Shown here piece after piece: positions 9,229-19,026 of a stretch of DNA of 64,000 nt (positions are counted from its first letter, which is position 1; each line of letters opens with the position of its first letter). The DNA is taken from the NCBI GenBank assembly GCA_019166125.1, contig JAHTBO010000005.1, forward strand, positions 176,175-240,174. The letters are read 5' to 3'. This DNA is from Alcaligenaceae bacterium CGII-47 (GTDB lineage: Bacteria > Pseudomonadota > Gammaproteobacteria > Burkholderiales > Burkholderiaceae_B). The translations under genes were made by a program, and so were the position numbers. The notes beneath the pieces are model-generated. The model was not told the DNA's origin and searched no databases. It was given only the letters and a program-made list of their open reading frames with translations.

Positions 9229-9692
9229 TACTGCACCACAAAGGCAGTGAACAGGACATCAGCGACACGCGGTCCGGTCGGTTGCGGGGTAAAGGGTGCC
9301 TCCAGGACTGATTTAAGCTGCCTGACGAGTGCTGCCCGGCCTTCGGGGGTCTGGACCTGCTCGGTGCTTTGGGCAGCCAGAACTTTGAGGATCCGGTCAC
9401 GAACTTCCGGCATATAGTCGATCACGATCTGGCGCGAGGGGATATCAACCAGGCGTAACGTGACAGCCACATACAGAATTCGGCTGCGCGCCTCGCCGTG
9501 TATGGTCACCGTAAACGGTTCGAGCTCGGCAAAGATTGGCGTGGCCAGGGGTTCGGTGGGTTCGTCGGCCTTGGCCTCGGTCGTGAGTGACGCGATCGAG
9601 GTACCGGAGTTCGATAGAAAAAACATCGTTCCACCGACGCTTGCGCCGATGACGATGACTAACATAAGGATAATTTTAAGCAGCCGTAGCAT
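9228..9692 (-). CDS. fliL: Flagellar basal body-associated protein FliL
   Basis: FliL is a single-pass inner-membrane protein that sits around the stator units. The N-terminus holds the transmembrane segment (LLKIILMLVIVIGASVGGTM). The periplasmic domain carries the family features EPFTVTIHGEARSRILYVAV, a charged middle and VRDRILKVLAAQSTEQVQTP followed by EGRAALVRQL. The length is 154 residues. It is the first gene of the leftward fliLMNOPQR run, with 109 bases separating it from fliK. Confidence 0.94.
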   Translation of the reverse strand: MLRLLKIILMLVIVIGASVGGTMFFLSNSGTSIASLTTEAKADEPTEPLATPIFAELEPFTVTIHGEARSRILYVAVTLRLVDIPSRQIVIDYMPEVRDRILKVLAAQSTEQVQTPEGRAALVRQLKSVLEAPFTPQPTGPRVADVLFTAFVVQ

Positions 9693-9720
9693 AGGTCCGG
9701 ATCAATACGTGACAAATAGC

Positions 9721-9742
9721 GATGGGGGAAGATCCCGCCATC
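9721..9742 (-). terminator. Imperfect hairpin between fliK and fliL
   Basis: GATGG plus GGGA pair with TCCC plus CCATC around a three-base loop, with one unpaired G. On the minus strand it is followed by GCTATTTGTC, only a weak T-run. It may attenuate transcription between the fliFGHIJK and fliLMNOPQR groups; support is weak. Confidence 0.35.
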
Positions 9743-9801
9743 GCCTTCTTTGCAATTGTAACGCCTTGCACCATTGGGTGAAGCGTTGCAAGATTATTGG
9801 A

Positions 9802-11070
9802 TTATGCAAAGGTATCTACCAGAGCGTCCAGGGACCGAGGGGATAGCCGTGGTGCGGAGGATAGAGGCTCGGTGCCCGAGGCGGTGCCGCCATCCAGCGT
9901 AAAGACCGCTTGTCGGCCCGACCCTTGGGAAGCGGGTTGCTGATCGCCTGACTGGCCGCTTGCTTGGTCGTTGACGCTGGCTTGGCCCAACGAGATGCCT
10001 GCCTGCGCGAGTTGCTGCTCGAGCTGAGGCAAGGCGTTTTCGATGGCTTGGCGAACGACGGCGTGGGGGGATACGAATGCTGCCTGCGCGACCGCGTCGC
10101 TGATATGCATGGTGATGCGTACGGGGCCGAGTGATGGGGGGTCCAGACGCAATTCGATGGTGTGGGGTGTAGACATGTCACGCCCCTGCGTCATGGACAC
10201 AAATTGACGGCTAAAGGCATCCGCCCAGGCGGGGTTCGAAAGTGGGGTGGCCACCATGGGCGAGCCCGGCTGCGTGGCCAGAAGCGTGGTGCTGGCTGTC
10301 GTGCTGATCCCCTGGCCCATGCTTGTCATGGCCTGCGCGGCATCCTGCACCGATTGGCTGTCGATGGTCGAGGCCGCGGCGATCGTCACGGGCTGCGTAT
10401 TGAGCCCAATCGTGGCGGCAATCTGGGCAAAGGCGGCCTGTGCGGATTCGGATTTCGGGTTGACGCGCGCGCTGTGCAATGCGGCGTTAGCGGGCATGTT
10501 GGCCGTCGTGTGTGCCGCGTGCGGACGTGCTGCCAAGGCTGCTTGGGCTTGGCGCTGCTCGGCGGGTGTCAGCGCGGTGGATGCGGCGAGGCGCGCCCAA
10601 GCGGGGAGCGTCGATTGATCGGTGCCCGGTATCACGCCTGTTGTCTTGCCGCCTTGGTCTGCCGCCGTGTTCATGATCGCCTGGGCGTCTGCCAGCATGG
10701 ATTGGGCTGCGTCGATTGTCGCGTGACGGGCGTGTGCCACAGATCCCAGCGCGTCGGTGCCACCGGGCCGTGGCCCTTGCGCGGACAAACTTCCGGGTTC
10801 ATGTGTCAAGGCCGTGCGCGGCATCATCATCGGTAGGGTCGCGCCCGCGGCGAGTAGCGCCAGGGTCTCGTCAGGGGCCGCAGCGTCCTGCTCGGTGGCG
10901 GCTGCCTGGGCGGATTTGGGTGCGGTGGGACTGGCCGCGCGCTCGTGCAGCTGGCCTTGTTGTTGCGACAATACGCTAGAGAACTCGCCGACTTGCGTTG
11001 ACTCGTCGCTGCGTGATCCCTCGGCAGGAGGGGGAGCAGGGCTGGTGACGACGACGGGAGACAAATTCAT
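9802..11070 (-). CDS. fliK: Flagellar hook-length control protein FliK
   Basis: FliK is the secreted ruler that stops hook growth and switches export specificity. The 422-residue protein has a long Ala/Gln/Thr-rich, probably disordered N-terminal two thirds. It is followed by a conserved C-terminal domain at about residues 280-370 (FVSMTQGRDMSTPHTIELRL, DPPSLGPVRITMHI, LEQQLAQAGISLGQASV). LDPPSLGPV matches the LxPxxLGxV motif of the flagellar hook-length family. Its place at the end of fliF-G-H-I-J agrees. A second gene with a FliK-like C-terminus lies at 17351-18688, so the cluster has two candidate rulers; this one fits classical FliK best. Confidence 0.92.
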   Translation of the reverse strand: MNLSPVVVTSPAPPPAEGSRSDESTQVGEFSSVLSQQQGQLHERAASPTAPKSAQAAATEQDAAAPDETLALLAAGATLPMMMPRTALTHEPGSLSAQGPRPGGTDALGSVAHARHATIDAAQSMLADAQAIMNTAADQGGKTTGVIPGTDQSTLPAWARLAASTALTPAEQRQAQAALAARPHAAHTTANMPANAALHSARVNPKSESAQAAFAQIAATIGLNTQPVTIAAASTIDSQSVQDAAQAMTSMGQGISTTASTTLLATQPGSPMVATPLSNPAWADAFSRQFVSMTQGRDMSTPHTIELRLDPPSLGPVRITMHISDAVAQAAFVSPHAVVRQAIENALPQLEQQLAQAGISLGQASVNDQASGQSGDQQPASQGSGRQAVFTLDGGTASGTEPLSSAPRLSPRSLDALVDTFA

Positions 11071-11083
11071 GAAACTACCTTAG

Positions 11084-11533
11084 TCAATGGGGCTGTCTGG
11101 AGCGACGATACAAGCCGGCTGATATCTCATCGCTGGCACGCTGTTCGCGACGTGTTTCGCGATACCGCATCTGCTGGTCCTGCCGGGACTTTAGGGTCTC
11201 GTATGAATTAAGTCGACGCTTTTCGACGTACCAGTGTTGCTGCCCGATTTGGATTTTGGTGTCAATCTGGGCAAGGATTCTATTTTGCTGTGAAATCGCG
11301 TCATCCAATGTAGCGATAAACCGCCTAAAGTTGTGGTAATTCGAGGCGGACACGCCGCCTTCGGTGGCTTGTTGGAGGCGCACAGCGTAGTCCGCCCGGT
11401 AGGTATCGAGCGTATCGAGCTGGCTTTTGGCGTGGCGCTGCTGTGCAATGGCCTCGCTTAGGGCCCGGCCCGCTTCGTCCAACTTGCCCTGGGCAAGCTC
11501 GATCAGCATGGACAAAGGAAGGTGATCAGCCAT
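11084..11533 (-). CDS. fliJ: Flagellar export chaperone/ATPase stalk protein FliJ
   Basis: This is a 149-residue protein that is almost wholly helical, with long charged coiled-coil runs ([40 protein letters not shown]). FliJ forms the antiparallel coiled coil inside the FliI hexamer and links the ATPase to FlhA. Sequence conservation is low, but length, coiled-coil character and the overlap with the fliI end are diagnostic. Confidence 0.92.
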   Translation of the reverse strand: MADHLPLSMLIELAQGKLDEAGRALSEAIAQQRHAKSQLDTLDTYRADYAVRLQQATEGGVSASNYHNFRRFIATLDDAISQQNRILAQIDTKIQIGQQHWYVEKRRLNSYETLKSRQDQQMRYRETRREQRASDEISAGLYRRSRQPH

Positions 11534-12989
11534 GCTGGATGCCCTGATTCAGTACGGCCGCCAGGCCGTTTGCGGCGCTTGGATAGTCGACCTGCGTATC
11601 AATCCCTTGTTGCAGATAGCCTTCAAGCCACGGATAGCGCTCAATCGCCTGGTCGATCTCTGGGTCGTTGCCCGGGCTGTAGGCGCCCACTGCGATCAGG
11701 TCACGATTGCGCTGATAGCGCGAGAGCATGCGTTTGAATTGATGGACCTGGGTAAACTGGGATTGGGGCACAATCGCCGACATCACGCGCGAGATCGATG
11801 CCTCGATGTCGATAGCGGGGTAATGCCCCGATTCCGCCAGACTGCGTGACAGCACAATATGACCATCGAGGATGGCGCGTGCGGCATCAGCGATCGGGTC
11901 TTGCTGATCGTCGCCCTCGGTGAGTACGGTGTAGAACGCGGTAATCGAGCCCGCCGCCTGGGCGCCGATCGGGGCACCGTTGCCCGCGCGCTCGACAAGC
12001 GCGGGTAGCTTGGCAAAGACAGAGGGCGGGTAGCCCTTGGTGGCCGGCGGCTCGCCAATGGCCAAGGCGATCTCGCGCTGGGCCATGGCATAGCGGGTGA
12101 GGGAATCCATGATGAGCAGGACATGCTTGCCCTGGTCACGGAAATATTCGGCCAGACGGGTGGCGTAGACCGCGCCTTGCATGCGTAGCAAGGGCGAGAC
12201 ATCGGCGGGTGCGGCCACGACCACAGACCGCGCCAGGCCCTCGGGCCCCAGGTTGTGCTCGATGAACTCTTTGACCTCGCGGCCCCGCTCTCCGATCAGG
12301 CCAACCACAATGATGTCAGCCTGCGTGTAGCGGGCCATCATGCCAAGCAGAACGCTCTTGCCCACACCAGAGCCGGCGAATAAGCCCATGCGTTGGCCCC
12401 GTCCCACCGTCAGCAAGCCGTTGATCGCGCGTACACCGACATCCAGTACCGTATCGACGGGCGCGCGGGTCAGCGGGTTAATGTGCCGTGCCGTGAGCGT
12501 GGCATGTTCCAGCTGATCGGGCAGGGGCATGGCGTCCAGGGGGCGACCAGCGCCGTCCAGGACGCGCCCGAGTAGGGCGCCTCCCAGGGGGAGTTGTCGG
12601 GTTTGGACAGCGGGCGTCTGGGTGTCTACCCAAGCGTGGGTGGGTAAGGGGACAGGCGGCTGCATAAGCTCTTCGGTCGGGACCACGCGCGCGCCTGGGG
12701 GCAGTCCCGTGATATCGGCCTGCGGCATCAGGTAGAGCGTCTGCCCGTGAAAGCCTACGACCTCGGCGTCTGCCCAGATATCCTGACCTGCCGAGAGCTG
12801 TATTTTGCAGGCGGCACCCACCGCCAGTTGCAGACCTGTCGCCTCTAGCACCAAGCCGGTTGCCCGTGTGATCCGGCCACTGACCCGCCAGGACTGGCGT
12901 GCCTGGACGCGGCGTTCGCCAGCACCGAGCTGGGCCTGCCAGCGTGTGCCAGGGGAGGTAAGCGACGCGTCAATCGTATCGGGCGTCAT
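11526..12989 (-). CDS. fliI: Flagellum-specific ATP synthase FliI
   Basis: FliI is the hexameric ATPase of the flagellar type III export apparatus, homologous to F1-beta. It shows Walker A as [16 protein letters not shown], the family motif [20 protein letters not shown], Walker B as [20 protein letters not shown], and [20 protein letters not shown]. The 487 residues include an extended N-terminal domain. It overlaps fliH by 4 bases and fliJ by 8, indicating translational coupling. Confident call. Confidence 0.97.
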   Translation of the reverse strand: MTPDTIDASLTSPGTRWQAQLGAGERRVQARQSWRVSGRITRATGLVLEATGLQLAVGAACKIQLSAGQDIWADAEVVGFHGQTLYLMPQADITGLPPGARVVPTEELMQPPVPLPTHAWVDTQTPAVQTRQLPLGGALLGRVLDGAGRPLDAMPLPDQLEHATLTARHINPLTRAPVDTVLDVGVRAINGLLTVGRGQRMGLFAGSGVGKSVLLGMMARYTQADIIVVGLIGERGREVKEFIEHNLGPEGLARSVVVAAPADVSPLLRMQGAVYATRLAEYFRDQGKHVLLIMDSLTRYAMAQREIALAIGEPPATKGYPPSVFAKLPALVERAGNGAPIGAQAAGSITAFYTVLTEGDDQQDPIADAARAILDGHIVLSRSLAESGHYPAIDIEASISRVMSAIVPQSQFTQVHQFKRMLSRYQRNRDLIAVGAYSPGNDPEIDQAIERYPWLEGYLQQGIDTQVDYPSAANGLAAVLNQGIQHG

Positions 12990-13765
12990 GGGGTGTGGCC
13001 CAGTGTGGCCAGCACGCGCTTCCAGCGCGTCTCGATCGTGGCATCGATCGAGCCCAGCCCAGTGTCCGCGATACAGCCGCCCCGGGTGATGCGTTCGTCG
13101 GCGATGAGCCGGTAGCGCGGCGCCTCGGGGTCTTGTTTGAGGAACTGCTGGACTAAAAGCAGATCATCCGGGTTCAGGCGCAGGCGCAAGGTCGCGTCCT
13201 CGAGCGGGCTGACATTGATGATCTCACTCACCAAATCCAAAAGGTGCTCGGCTTGCGTATCCAGGCTAGTGCGCAGCACCTGCTCTGCAATGCGTACCGC
13301 CAAAGCGATCAGCGATTGGCCGACTGTTTGCTCGATCGTGTCCAGGGCCTGGCCCACGGAATCGGCCAGGGCGTTCAGGCGCGCGGTCTCGGTTCGTGCG
13401 GCCTCGGCGCCCTCGGCGTAGCCTGCGGCATGACCTTGGGCGTGGCCCGCCGATAATCCCTGTGCATGACCCTGCTCGTAGCCTTCGGTGCGCCCCTGTA
13501 TCAGCCCTTGGGCATGACCTTGGGCACGGCCCTGCTCGTGCCCAGCCTGAAAGCCCTTGTTCAGGCCTTGCTCGCGGGCCTCGGCCAAGGCGGCCGCACG
13601 CAAGCGTAGAAGCTCGCTCTTGCCCTTGGGGTCCTGGTCACTGGCGCGACGGCTTTGCCGTGACTTGAGCGTCTCTAGGGAATCCATCTCCCACCGCTGC
13701 CATGCGGCACGGGTAGCGAGGTCGCGGGCGAGGGGCGAGCGATCATCGTCAGACATACTCATCAT
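12986..13765 (-). CDS. fliH: Flagellar assembly protein FliH
   Basis: FliH dimers bind and restrain FliI and deliver it to the C ring. The 259-residue protein has a Q/G/H-rich repeat stretch at about residues 70-120 (units such as [27 protein letters not shown]). This is the GxxxG-type repeat helix typical of FliH, here unusually long and His-rich. The C-terminal half ([20 protein letters not shown], then a NPDDL segment) is the V-ATPase subunit E-like domain. Three nearby methionines make the exact start uncertain by up to three residues. It overlaps fliG by about 17 bases. Confidence 0.93.
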   Translation of the reverse strand: MMSMSDDDRSPLARDLATRAAWQRWEMDSLETLKSRQSRRASDQDPKGKSELLRLRAAALAEAREQGLNKGFQAGHEQGRAQGHAQGLIQGRTEGYEQGHAQGLSAGHAQGHAAGYAEGAEAARTETARLNALADSVGQALDTIEQTVGQSLIALAVRIAEQVLRTSLDTQAEHLLDLVSEIINVSPLEDATLRLRLNPDDLLLVQQFLKQDPEAPRYRLIADERITRGGCIADTGLGSIDATIETRWKRVLATLGHTP

Positions 13766-14750
13766 TGCCCGCTGTCAGCGTAATCTGGCCGGATTCGGCC
13801 AGCGTGCGCGCAACCAGCAGAATGGCTTTTTGCTCTTGTTCGACGCGCGACATGCGTACCGGCCCTTGTGCGTCCAGATCGTCGCGCAGGATCTCTGCCG
13901 CGCGGTTGGACATGTTCTGAAAGAACTTTTCGCGCAACTCGTCAGCGGCACCTTTCAGGGCGATCGTGAGCGAAGAGGTATCGATTTCCTTGAGGATGAG
14001 CTGGATCGCGGTATTTTCGACGTCGACCAGATTATCAAAGACGAACATCTCGTCGACAATACGCTGGGCCAAGTCGGCGTCAAGTTCACGCAGGCTATGG
14101 ACGACGGCTTCTTCTTCGGTGGTGTTCATGAAGTTCAGGATCTCGGCGGCGGTTCGCACACCGCCCATCTTGGAGCGCTTGGCGCCCTGGCCCGAGAGCA
14201 CATCGTTCAGCACATCGGTGAGCTCGTGCAGGGCAGCGGGCTGGACGCCACCAAAGGTCGCAATACGCATCATCACGTCATTGCGCAGGCGCTCATTAAG
14301 TAGGGCCAGCACGGCCGAGGCGCGATCGCGCTCGAGGTGAACCAGAATGGTCGCAATGATCTGGGGGTGCTCGTCGGCGATCAGTTCTGCCACATTGGCG
14401 GGATCGAGCCAGTTCAGCGCATCGATACCTGATCCAGACCCCTCGCCCGCCTCTAGGATATCCTCAATCAGGCCTGCTGCACGGTCTGTTCCAAGCGCCT
14501 TGGTCAGCACAGATCGGATGTAATCGTCAGACCCCAGCGTCACGGCCAGGAACTGGTCGGCTTCGTTGCGGAATTCCTCGAGCACCCCATCCACGTCTGC
14601 GCGAGTGATTTGCTTGAGGTTGGCCATGGCTGCGCCGATCTGCTGGACTTCGCGCGCCGAGAGGAATTTAAAGACTTCGCCGGCCGCATCCTCGCCAATC
14701 GACATCATAAGGATCGCGCAACGCGTCAGATCAAGGTCAGGGCGTGCCAT
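13749..14750 (-). CDS. fliG: Flagellar motor switch protein FliG
   Basis: FliG connects the MS ring to the C ring and contacts the stator to generate torque. The N-terminal domain (CAILMMSIGEDAAGEVFKFL), the middle EHPQ motif (LIADEHPQIIATILVHLERD) and the C-terminal torque helix (FVFDNLVDVENTAIQLILKE) are all present. The ATG at 14750 gives 333 residues, the family length; an upstream in-frame extension lies within fliF coding and is not used. It overlaps the fliF end by 14 bases. Confidence 0.96.
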   Translation of the reverse strand: MARPDLDLTRCAILMMSIGEDAAGEVFKFLSAREVQQIGAAMANLKQITRADVDGVLEEFRNEADQFLAVTLGSDDYIRSVLTKALGTDRAAGLIEDILEAGEGSGSGIDALNWLDPANVAELIADEHPQIIATILVHLERDRASAVLALLNERLRNDVMMRIATFGGVQPAALHELTDVLNDVLSGQGAKRSKMGGVRTAAEILNFMNTTEEEAVVHSLRELDADLAQRIVDEMFVFDNLVDVENTAIQLILKEIDTSSLTIALKGAADELREKFFQNMSNRAAEILRDDLDAQGPVRMSRVEQEQKAILLVARTLAESGQITLTAGNDEYV

Positions 14751-16419
14751 TTTTCTCCATCCAGGATCGCAGCACCATCGCAACGGCGCGCGGATCCTTC
14801 GTCGCCATATTGCGTGCTGTATTCAGGTTGTCCTCGTAGCGGCTGATCTCGGAGGCGCGGAGCTCATCCTGTCGACGCTGCTCGGTGAGGACCTGCTTGT
14901 GGGTGTCTTGTTTGGCGCGCTCGAGCTGGACGTTGGCAAAGCCTTGAATAACGGGCCGGACGATCGAGCGCCACACAAAGAACAGCGCCACCAGGATCAA
15001 CAGGTATTTGCCCAAGAGCATGGCATAAGCCTGATATTCAGGGTCCTTCCAGATAGGTAGATTGCCTTCCAGATTACTGTCGGTAAATGCCGAATTCACG
15101 ACGCTTAGGGTATCGCCCCGATCAGCCGAGTAGGCCATTGCCTGCCTGACCAGCTCATTGATTTTGTCGAGATCAGCGGGTTCTAGCGGGACGGGCTCAC
15201 CGTCCTTGTGCTGGTAATTGACCACCACCGCCACGGATAGGCGTTGCAGGGTACCTAACTCGTGCTTGATATGGTTGATGGTGCGGTCAACCTCGTAGTT
15301 GATCGTTGCATCATTGCGGGTCGAACCCTTGTCTGTGCCCGCCATCGCTGCCGGGCTTGGCGCACCGGTCACGGCTGCGCCAGCCGCCGGGGCAGCCGCT
15401 GCATTGGCGGCATTCGGGGCCTGGGGATTGGCGGCGGGGGGTACCTGAATAGGCGCCGTGGCATTGGCGGGGGGCTCGTTACTGAGTGCGCCGGGCACGC
15501 CCTGGGCACTCAGGATGCCGTTTTGGATGGCGTCGCTGGTCTGCTTGCTGCGAATGGCGGCGGCACCCGGGGTCTCGTTGGGCCGATAGGTCTCTGAGGT
15601 CTGTTCGCGCTGGGAAAAATCCACCGTGGCGCTGACCTGCGCGCGCACATTGCCGATTCCGACGATGGGGTTGAGCAAAGTGAGGATGCGCTGCACGGTG
15701 CGCTGTTCGATATCGCTGACAAAATTGCGCCGAGAGCTGTCCATGCCTGCCTCGCCGCCCGGTGAAGACAGCATGTGGCCATCCTGATCGACGATCGAGA
15801 CGCTCTCGGCGTTCAGTTTGGGTACGCTGGAGGACACAAGCCAGGAAATCGCCGAGACCTGCGATTCGCTTAAGGTGCGTCCGGGCAGCATGGTGAGTAA
15901 TACCGAAGCGGTGGGCGCCTCACGGTCGCGCACAAACAAAGTCTGGCGGGGGATGGCGAGGTGGACGCGCGCGGTCTTGACCGCGTGCAGCGCTTCGATC
16001 GAACGGGCCAGCTCGCCTTCAAGCGCGCGCTGGTAGGTCACCTGCTCGGTGAATTGGCTTGCACCGAACCGGGGTTGATCCAGCAGCTCGAAGCCGGTGT
16101 TGCCACCACGCGGCAGGCCTTGCTCGGCCAATTGCAGGCGCAAGGCATACACCTGATCGGCAGGCACCAGAATAGAGGCCCCGTTATCAGCAAATTTATA
16201 GGGAATATTGCGCTGGGTCAGGGCCGAGACGATCGCGCCGCCATCACGCCCTTCGACGTTGGAGAACAAGGTCTGGTAGTTAGGTTCGCGTGCCCACATG
16301 GACAGGACGACAACAAGCGCAACGGCTGCCGCCGCGCCCACCAAGAGAACGGGCCGTGGAAGCTGCACAAGTCGAGCGAGAACCGGATAGCGGTCCATCC
16401 ATTCAGCTGTCGGACTCAT
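14737..16419 (-). CDS. fliF: Flagellar MS-ring protein FliF
   Basis: FliF forms the MS ring in the cytoplasmic membrane. It has an N-terminal membrane helix at about residues 23-43 and ring-building motifs (NYQTLFSNVEGRDGGAIVSA, LRLQLAEQGLPRGGNTGFEL). A Pro/Ala-rich periplasmic insert follows, with a second membrane helix near residue 470 (LLGKYLLILVALFFVWRSIV). The cytoplasmic tail binds FliG. At 560 residues it is normal. It is the first gene of the leftward fliFGHIJK operon and is divergent from fliE across 275 bases. Confidence 0.96.
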   Translation of the reverse strand: MSPTAEWMDRYPVLARLVQLPRPVLLVGAAAAVALVVVLSMWAREPNYQTLFSNVEGRDGGAIVSALTQRNIPYKFADNGASILVPADQVYALRLQLAEQGLPRGGNTGFELLDQPRFGASQFTEQVTYQRALEGELARSIEALHAVKTARVHLAIPRQTLFVRDREAPTASVLLTMLPGRTLSESQVSAISWLVSSSVPKLNAESVSIVDQDGHMLSSPGGEAGMDSSRRNFVSDIEQRTVQRILTLLNPIVGIGNVRAQVSATVDFSQREQTSETYRPNETPGAAAIRSKQTSDAIQNGILSAQGVPGALSNEPPANATAPIQVPPAANPQAPNAANAAAAPAAGAAVTGAPSPAAMAGTDKGSTRNDATINYEVDRTINHIKHELGTLQRLSVAVVVNYQHKDGEPVPLEPADLDKINELVRQAMAYSADRGDTLSVVNSAFTDSNLEGNLPIWKDPEYQAYAMLLGKYLLILVALFFVWRSIVRPVIQGFANVQLERAKQDTHKQVLTEQRRQDELRASEISRYEDNLNTARNMATKDPRAVAMVLRSWMEKNGTP

Positions 16420-16694
16420 TGATAGTTCTTAAAACTCAGGGGAAGAGTATGCATACGTGAGGTAAAGGCCGGAATCAAGGCAATATTGAATTATTGCTTT
16501 GAATGCCCTGGCGGCAAGCGCTGAAAAACCGTAGTTTTGGGGTGCATTTATAGTGAATCAATAGTGTTCTGCTCTAAAACACTAAGCTATCGCGGGATTT
16601 GGTCGCTGTTGCTGGACTTATCGGTGTTGAGCGGATCGTATAGTAACAGTCTGATGCACCGCGCTTGGGATTCGTGCATCCTCCCGGAATATTT
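16420..16694. other. Divergent fliF-fliE control region
   Basis: The 275 bases between the divergent fliF and fliE starts must hold promoters for both. No TAAA-N15-GCCGATAA-like sigma-28 site is visible. That agrees with middle-class genes, driven in related bacteria by FlhDC and sigma-70. No operator could be assigned by eye. Confidence 0.4.
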
Positions 16695-17033
16695 ATGATC
16701 AGTGCTCAGTCCTTATCCAGTATCGAAAACATGCTCGCCCAGATGCGTGCGGTGTCGCGTGCGGCGCAGGGTCTGCCCGCTCAGAACGCGACACCTTCGG
16801 CCAAGGTGCCGGGCGGGTTTGCTGCCGAGCTGGCCCGCTCGTTGAACCGTGTCTCGGAGGCGCAAAACGCTGCCGCCGGGCAGGCGCGTGCGTTCGAGCT
16901 GGGGGACCCGGGTGTGTCCCTGAATAACGTCATGATCGATCTGCAAAAGGCGAATCTTGCCTTTCAGGGAACCGTTCAGGTGCGCAATCGCCTGGTCGAT
17001 GCCTATAAGGAAATCGCCAATATGGCGGTATAA
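16695..17033 (+). CDS. fliE: Flagellar hook-basal body adaptor FliE
   Basis: FliE is a small secreted protein joining the MS ring to the proximal rod. The C-terminal half has the family signature [20 protein letters not shown] followed by [21 protein letters not shown]. The ATG at 16695 gives 112 residues, matching the family; the longer frame from 16665 adds ten residues unlike FliE. It stands alone on the plus strand between two leftward operons, as in Bordetella-type clusters. Confidence 0.95.
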   Translation: MISAQSLSSIENMLAQMRAVSRAAQGLPAQNATPSAKVPGGFAAELARSLNRVSEAQNAAAGQARAFELGDPGVSLNNVMIDLQKANLAFQGTVQVRNRLVDAYKEIANMAV

Positions 17034-17040
17034 GGTCGCA

Positions 17041-17376
17041 TCAGGCCCCTGGGTCCGGCGCCCTCAGATCGGCCGGCAGGCGACGCATCACATCCTCCCC
17101 CGTGTTATCCAGCGCGTAGAGCCAAGCCAGCAGCTCGGCAATGGCGACGTAGAGCTGCGGGGGAATATTCGCATCCAGATCAACCTGCATCAGCAGCCCG
17201 ACCAGCTCGGGTGACTCGTGGACGTACAGACCGTGTTCACGGGCGGTGCGCACAATTGTGTCGGCCAGGGTGCCGTAGCCTTTGGCCACGACACGCGGGG
17301 CCTGGTCGTGTTGGTCATAGGTGAGGGCAACGGCGCTAGTGCGTCCGGGCTCAGGATTGGGGGGCGGGGTACGCAT
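17041..17376 (-). CDS. FlhB C-terminal-like protein (FlhX/FhlB type)
   Basis: The 111-residue product is a soluble paralogue of the cytoplasmic domain of FlhB. It has AVALTYDQHDQAPRVVAKGY, then GTLADTIVRTAREHGLYVHE, matching the FlhB segment after its NPTH cleavage site, and ends in the expected helices. It lacks the membrane part. Such FlhX/FhlB proteins can partly substitute for the FlhB C-terminal domain in export switching. The start at 17376 is inferred, because the upstream residues of the longest frame fall in fliK-like coding. It overlaps the second fliK-like gene by 26 bases, so the pair is probably coupled. Confidence 0.85.
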   Translation of the reverse strand: MRTPPPNPEPGRTSAVALTYDQHDQAPRVVAKGYGTLADTIVRTAREHGLYVHESPELVGLLMQVDLDANIPPQLYVAIAELLAWLYALDNTGEDVMRRLPADLRAPDPGA

Positions 17377-18688
17377 GCGTATCGGGCTCGTCGTTAGGGG
17401 GATCTGCACGCGCCAGGACGGATAGCTGGCTGGGCTGCAGGCCGTGCGCCAGCAGTCTGCCACGCAGGCTTTCTATATGTGCATTCAGGCGCTCGGCGGA
17501 CTGCGGCGCAACCAGACGCATGACCAACTGATCACCCGCCAGCGTGAGGCGGGCCTGGACTTCGCCTAATAAGGGCAACTGCAGATTCAGGCGGGTCGCC
17601 CAGTGCTCGGGTGCGTTGTCCTGGCCGCCATCCTGCTCGCGGCGTTCGACCTTCCAGTCCATCGCAGCACCTGGCCATGCCTCGCCTTGCCAGGCAAAGC
17701 TCTGATGCGCGAGAACCTCGAGCTGTTGGCGCACCAAAAGCTGTGTTTGCGGGTCGATGCCAGGGATGGCTGCTTGCGGTGTGCCTGCGCCAGGCGGTGT
17801 GCCTGCGGCGCTCGTCGTACTGGTGGAGGTGGATGCTTGAGACGTCGCGCCCGGATCCAGTGCCGAGGGGGGTGGCGCGGAGGCGGAGGCGGCAGAGGGC
17901 GCGGGTGCATTGGCCTGGCCTGGTGTGCCGCCTGGTTTGATCTGCCCTTGCGGTTCCTGCTGAAGGGCCGCCAGGCTGGTTTGCCCAAAAGTCAGCTTGG
18001 CCAGATGGGATTCGTAAAAGAGTCCGCTTGTTTGCAGGGTCTGGGCGAGGGACTGGGCAAACTGCGCGGGCAGGGCGCCGGGCTCACCGAGCGAGGTCGC
18101 CAGACTGGCCCAGGTGCTAAAGAGGCTTGCGCTGCCCGTGCCTGGCGGGGCCACCGGTGCGGCGTTGCCTGCGGGTGATCCGGCTAATGCCGCACTGCCG
18201 GCTGCCGTGCCTGACGGTGGCGCACCGGCCAATACGCTGCTGTGGACAGCTGCACCCGCACCTGCGCCTGCGCCTCGGCCCGCCACCAAGGGTGCCTGGC
18301 CGCGTGCGAGTTGGCCGGAATCGGGATACTCAGCCAGCAAGGCAAGAATCGTTCGTGCGGCAAAGCCCAGGGTGGTTGGCGCGGAAGAGGTAGTGCCGGT
18401 CTGGACCGCCCCGCGGCCCGCGCGCATCGCGCCCGCCTCGGCCTGATTGGCCTTGCCGATTGCCCCGCGTCCTTGCTCGTGTGCACTTGCTTTGTCGACC
18501 GCCTCGCGTGGATGACGTTGCATCGCGTTTTGCGGGGCGTGCGGGTCTTCGGCACTGCCCGGTTGTGCGATGGCGCCGGGGCGCGCACCAGAGGCAAGAT
18601 TGGCTTGTTGGCTTAAAGTAGTGCCAAGCACAGCGTCCAGGCGCTGGATAAGCAGCGTGCCCAGCGTGGACGGCGCGCCAATGCTCAT
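17351..18688 (-). CDS. Second FliK-like hook-length control domain protein
   Basis: A 445-residue protein with a long Ala/Gly/Pro/Ser-rich low-complexity body and a C-terminal domain of the flagellar hook-length type (about residues 365-430: ATRLNLQLPLLGEVQARLTL, MRLVAPQSAERLNAHIESLR). The LPLLGEV part corresponds to the LxPxxLGxV motif. It is a paralogue of fliK at 9802-11070 and is coupled to the FlhB-like gene that follows. Together they look like a substrate-switch pair. Whether it is secreted or controls length is not known from the sequence. Confidence 0.8.
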   Translation of the reverse strand: MSIGAPSTLGTLLIQRLDAVLGTTLSQQANLASGARPGAIAQPGSAEDPHAPQNAMQRHPREAVDKASAHEQGRGAIGKANQAEAGAMRAGRGAVQTGTTSSAPTTLGFAARTILALLAEYPDSGQLARGQAPLVAGRGAGAGAGAAVHSSVLAGAPPSGTAAGSAALAGSPAGNAAPVAPPGTGSASLFSTWASLATSLGEPGALPAQFAQSLAQTLQTSGLFYESHLAKLTFGQTSLAALQQEPQGQIKPGGTPGQANAPAPSAASASAPPPSALDPGATSQASTSTSTTSAAGTPPGAGTPQAAIPGIDPQTQLLVRQQLEVLAHQSFAWQGEAWPGAAMDWKVERREQDGGQDNAPEHWATRLNLQLPLLGEVQARLTLAGDQLVMRLVAPQSAERLNAHIESLRGRLLAHGLQPSQLSVLARADPPNDEPDTHAYPAPQS

Positions 18689-19011
18689 GGCTCAGAGGAG
18701 GAGTAGGCTTGGAGGACGGTTTGCTGACGCTTAATCATGCCTAGCAGGTGGCTGAGGCGATGTAGTTCGGGGGCGGCCAGGTTACGAATGCAGGCATCAT
18801 CCGTGAGGATCTGTGTAAGCAATCGGCGCCGCGCATTACGATCCTCATCGCTGAGGGTGCCGATGGCGCGTAACCGTTCGACGGCATCATGATATTGCGC
18901 GCCAAGCACAACGACGTCATCCCATTGTTGCGCCTGCGCCTTGGCCAGCATCTGACGCGATAATCCCGCGATGGTCTCGTAATGCTGGAGCGTAGAGGGG
19001 GGGGCTTTCAT
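18685..19011 (-). CDS. fliT: Flagellar export chaperone FliT
   Basis: FliT is the chaperone of the filament cap protein FliD and, in enterics, an inhibitor of FlhDC. The 108-residue helical protein (HYETIAGLSRQMLAKAQAQQ, WDDVVVLGAQYHDAVERL, RRRLLTQILTDDACIRNL) fits the family in length, helix pattern and place after fliS. Sequence conservation of FliT is low, so context matters. It overlaps the FliK-like gene by four bases. Confidence 0.87.
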   Translation of the reverse strand: MKAPPSTLQHYETIAGLSRQMLAKAQAQQWDDVVVLGAQYHDAVERLRAIGTLSDEDRNARRRLLTQILTDDACIRNLAAPELHRLSHLLGMIKRQQTVLQAYSSSEP

Positions 19012-19026
19012 GCGGTGTGAATCGCC

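Noticed and set aside
13557-14303. 248-codon plus-strand frame across fliH and fliG
   Set aside because: It is antisense to two well-recognised flagellar genes with overlapping starts and stops, so it is a shadow.
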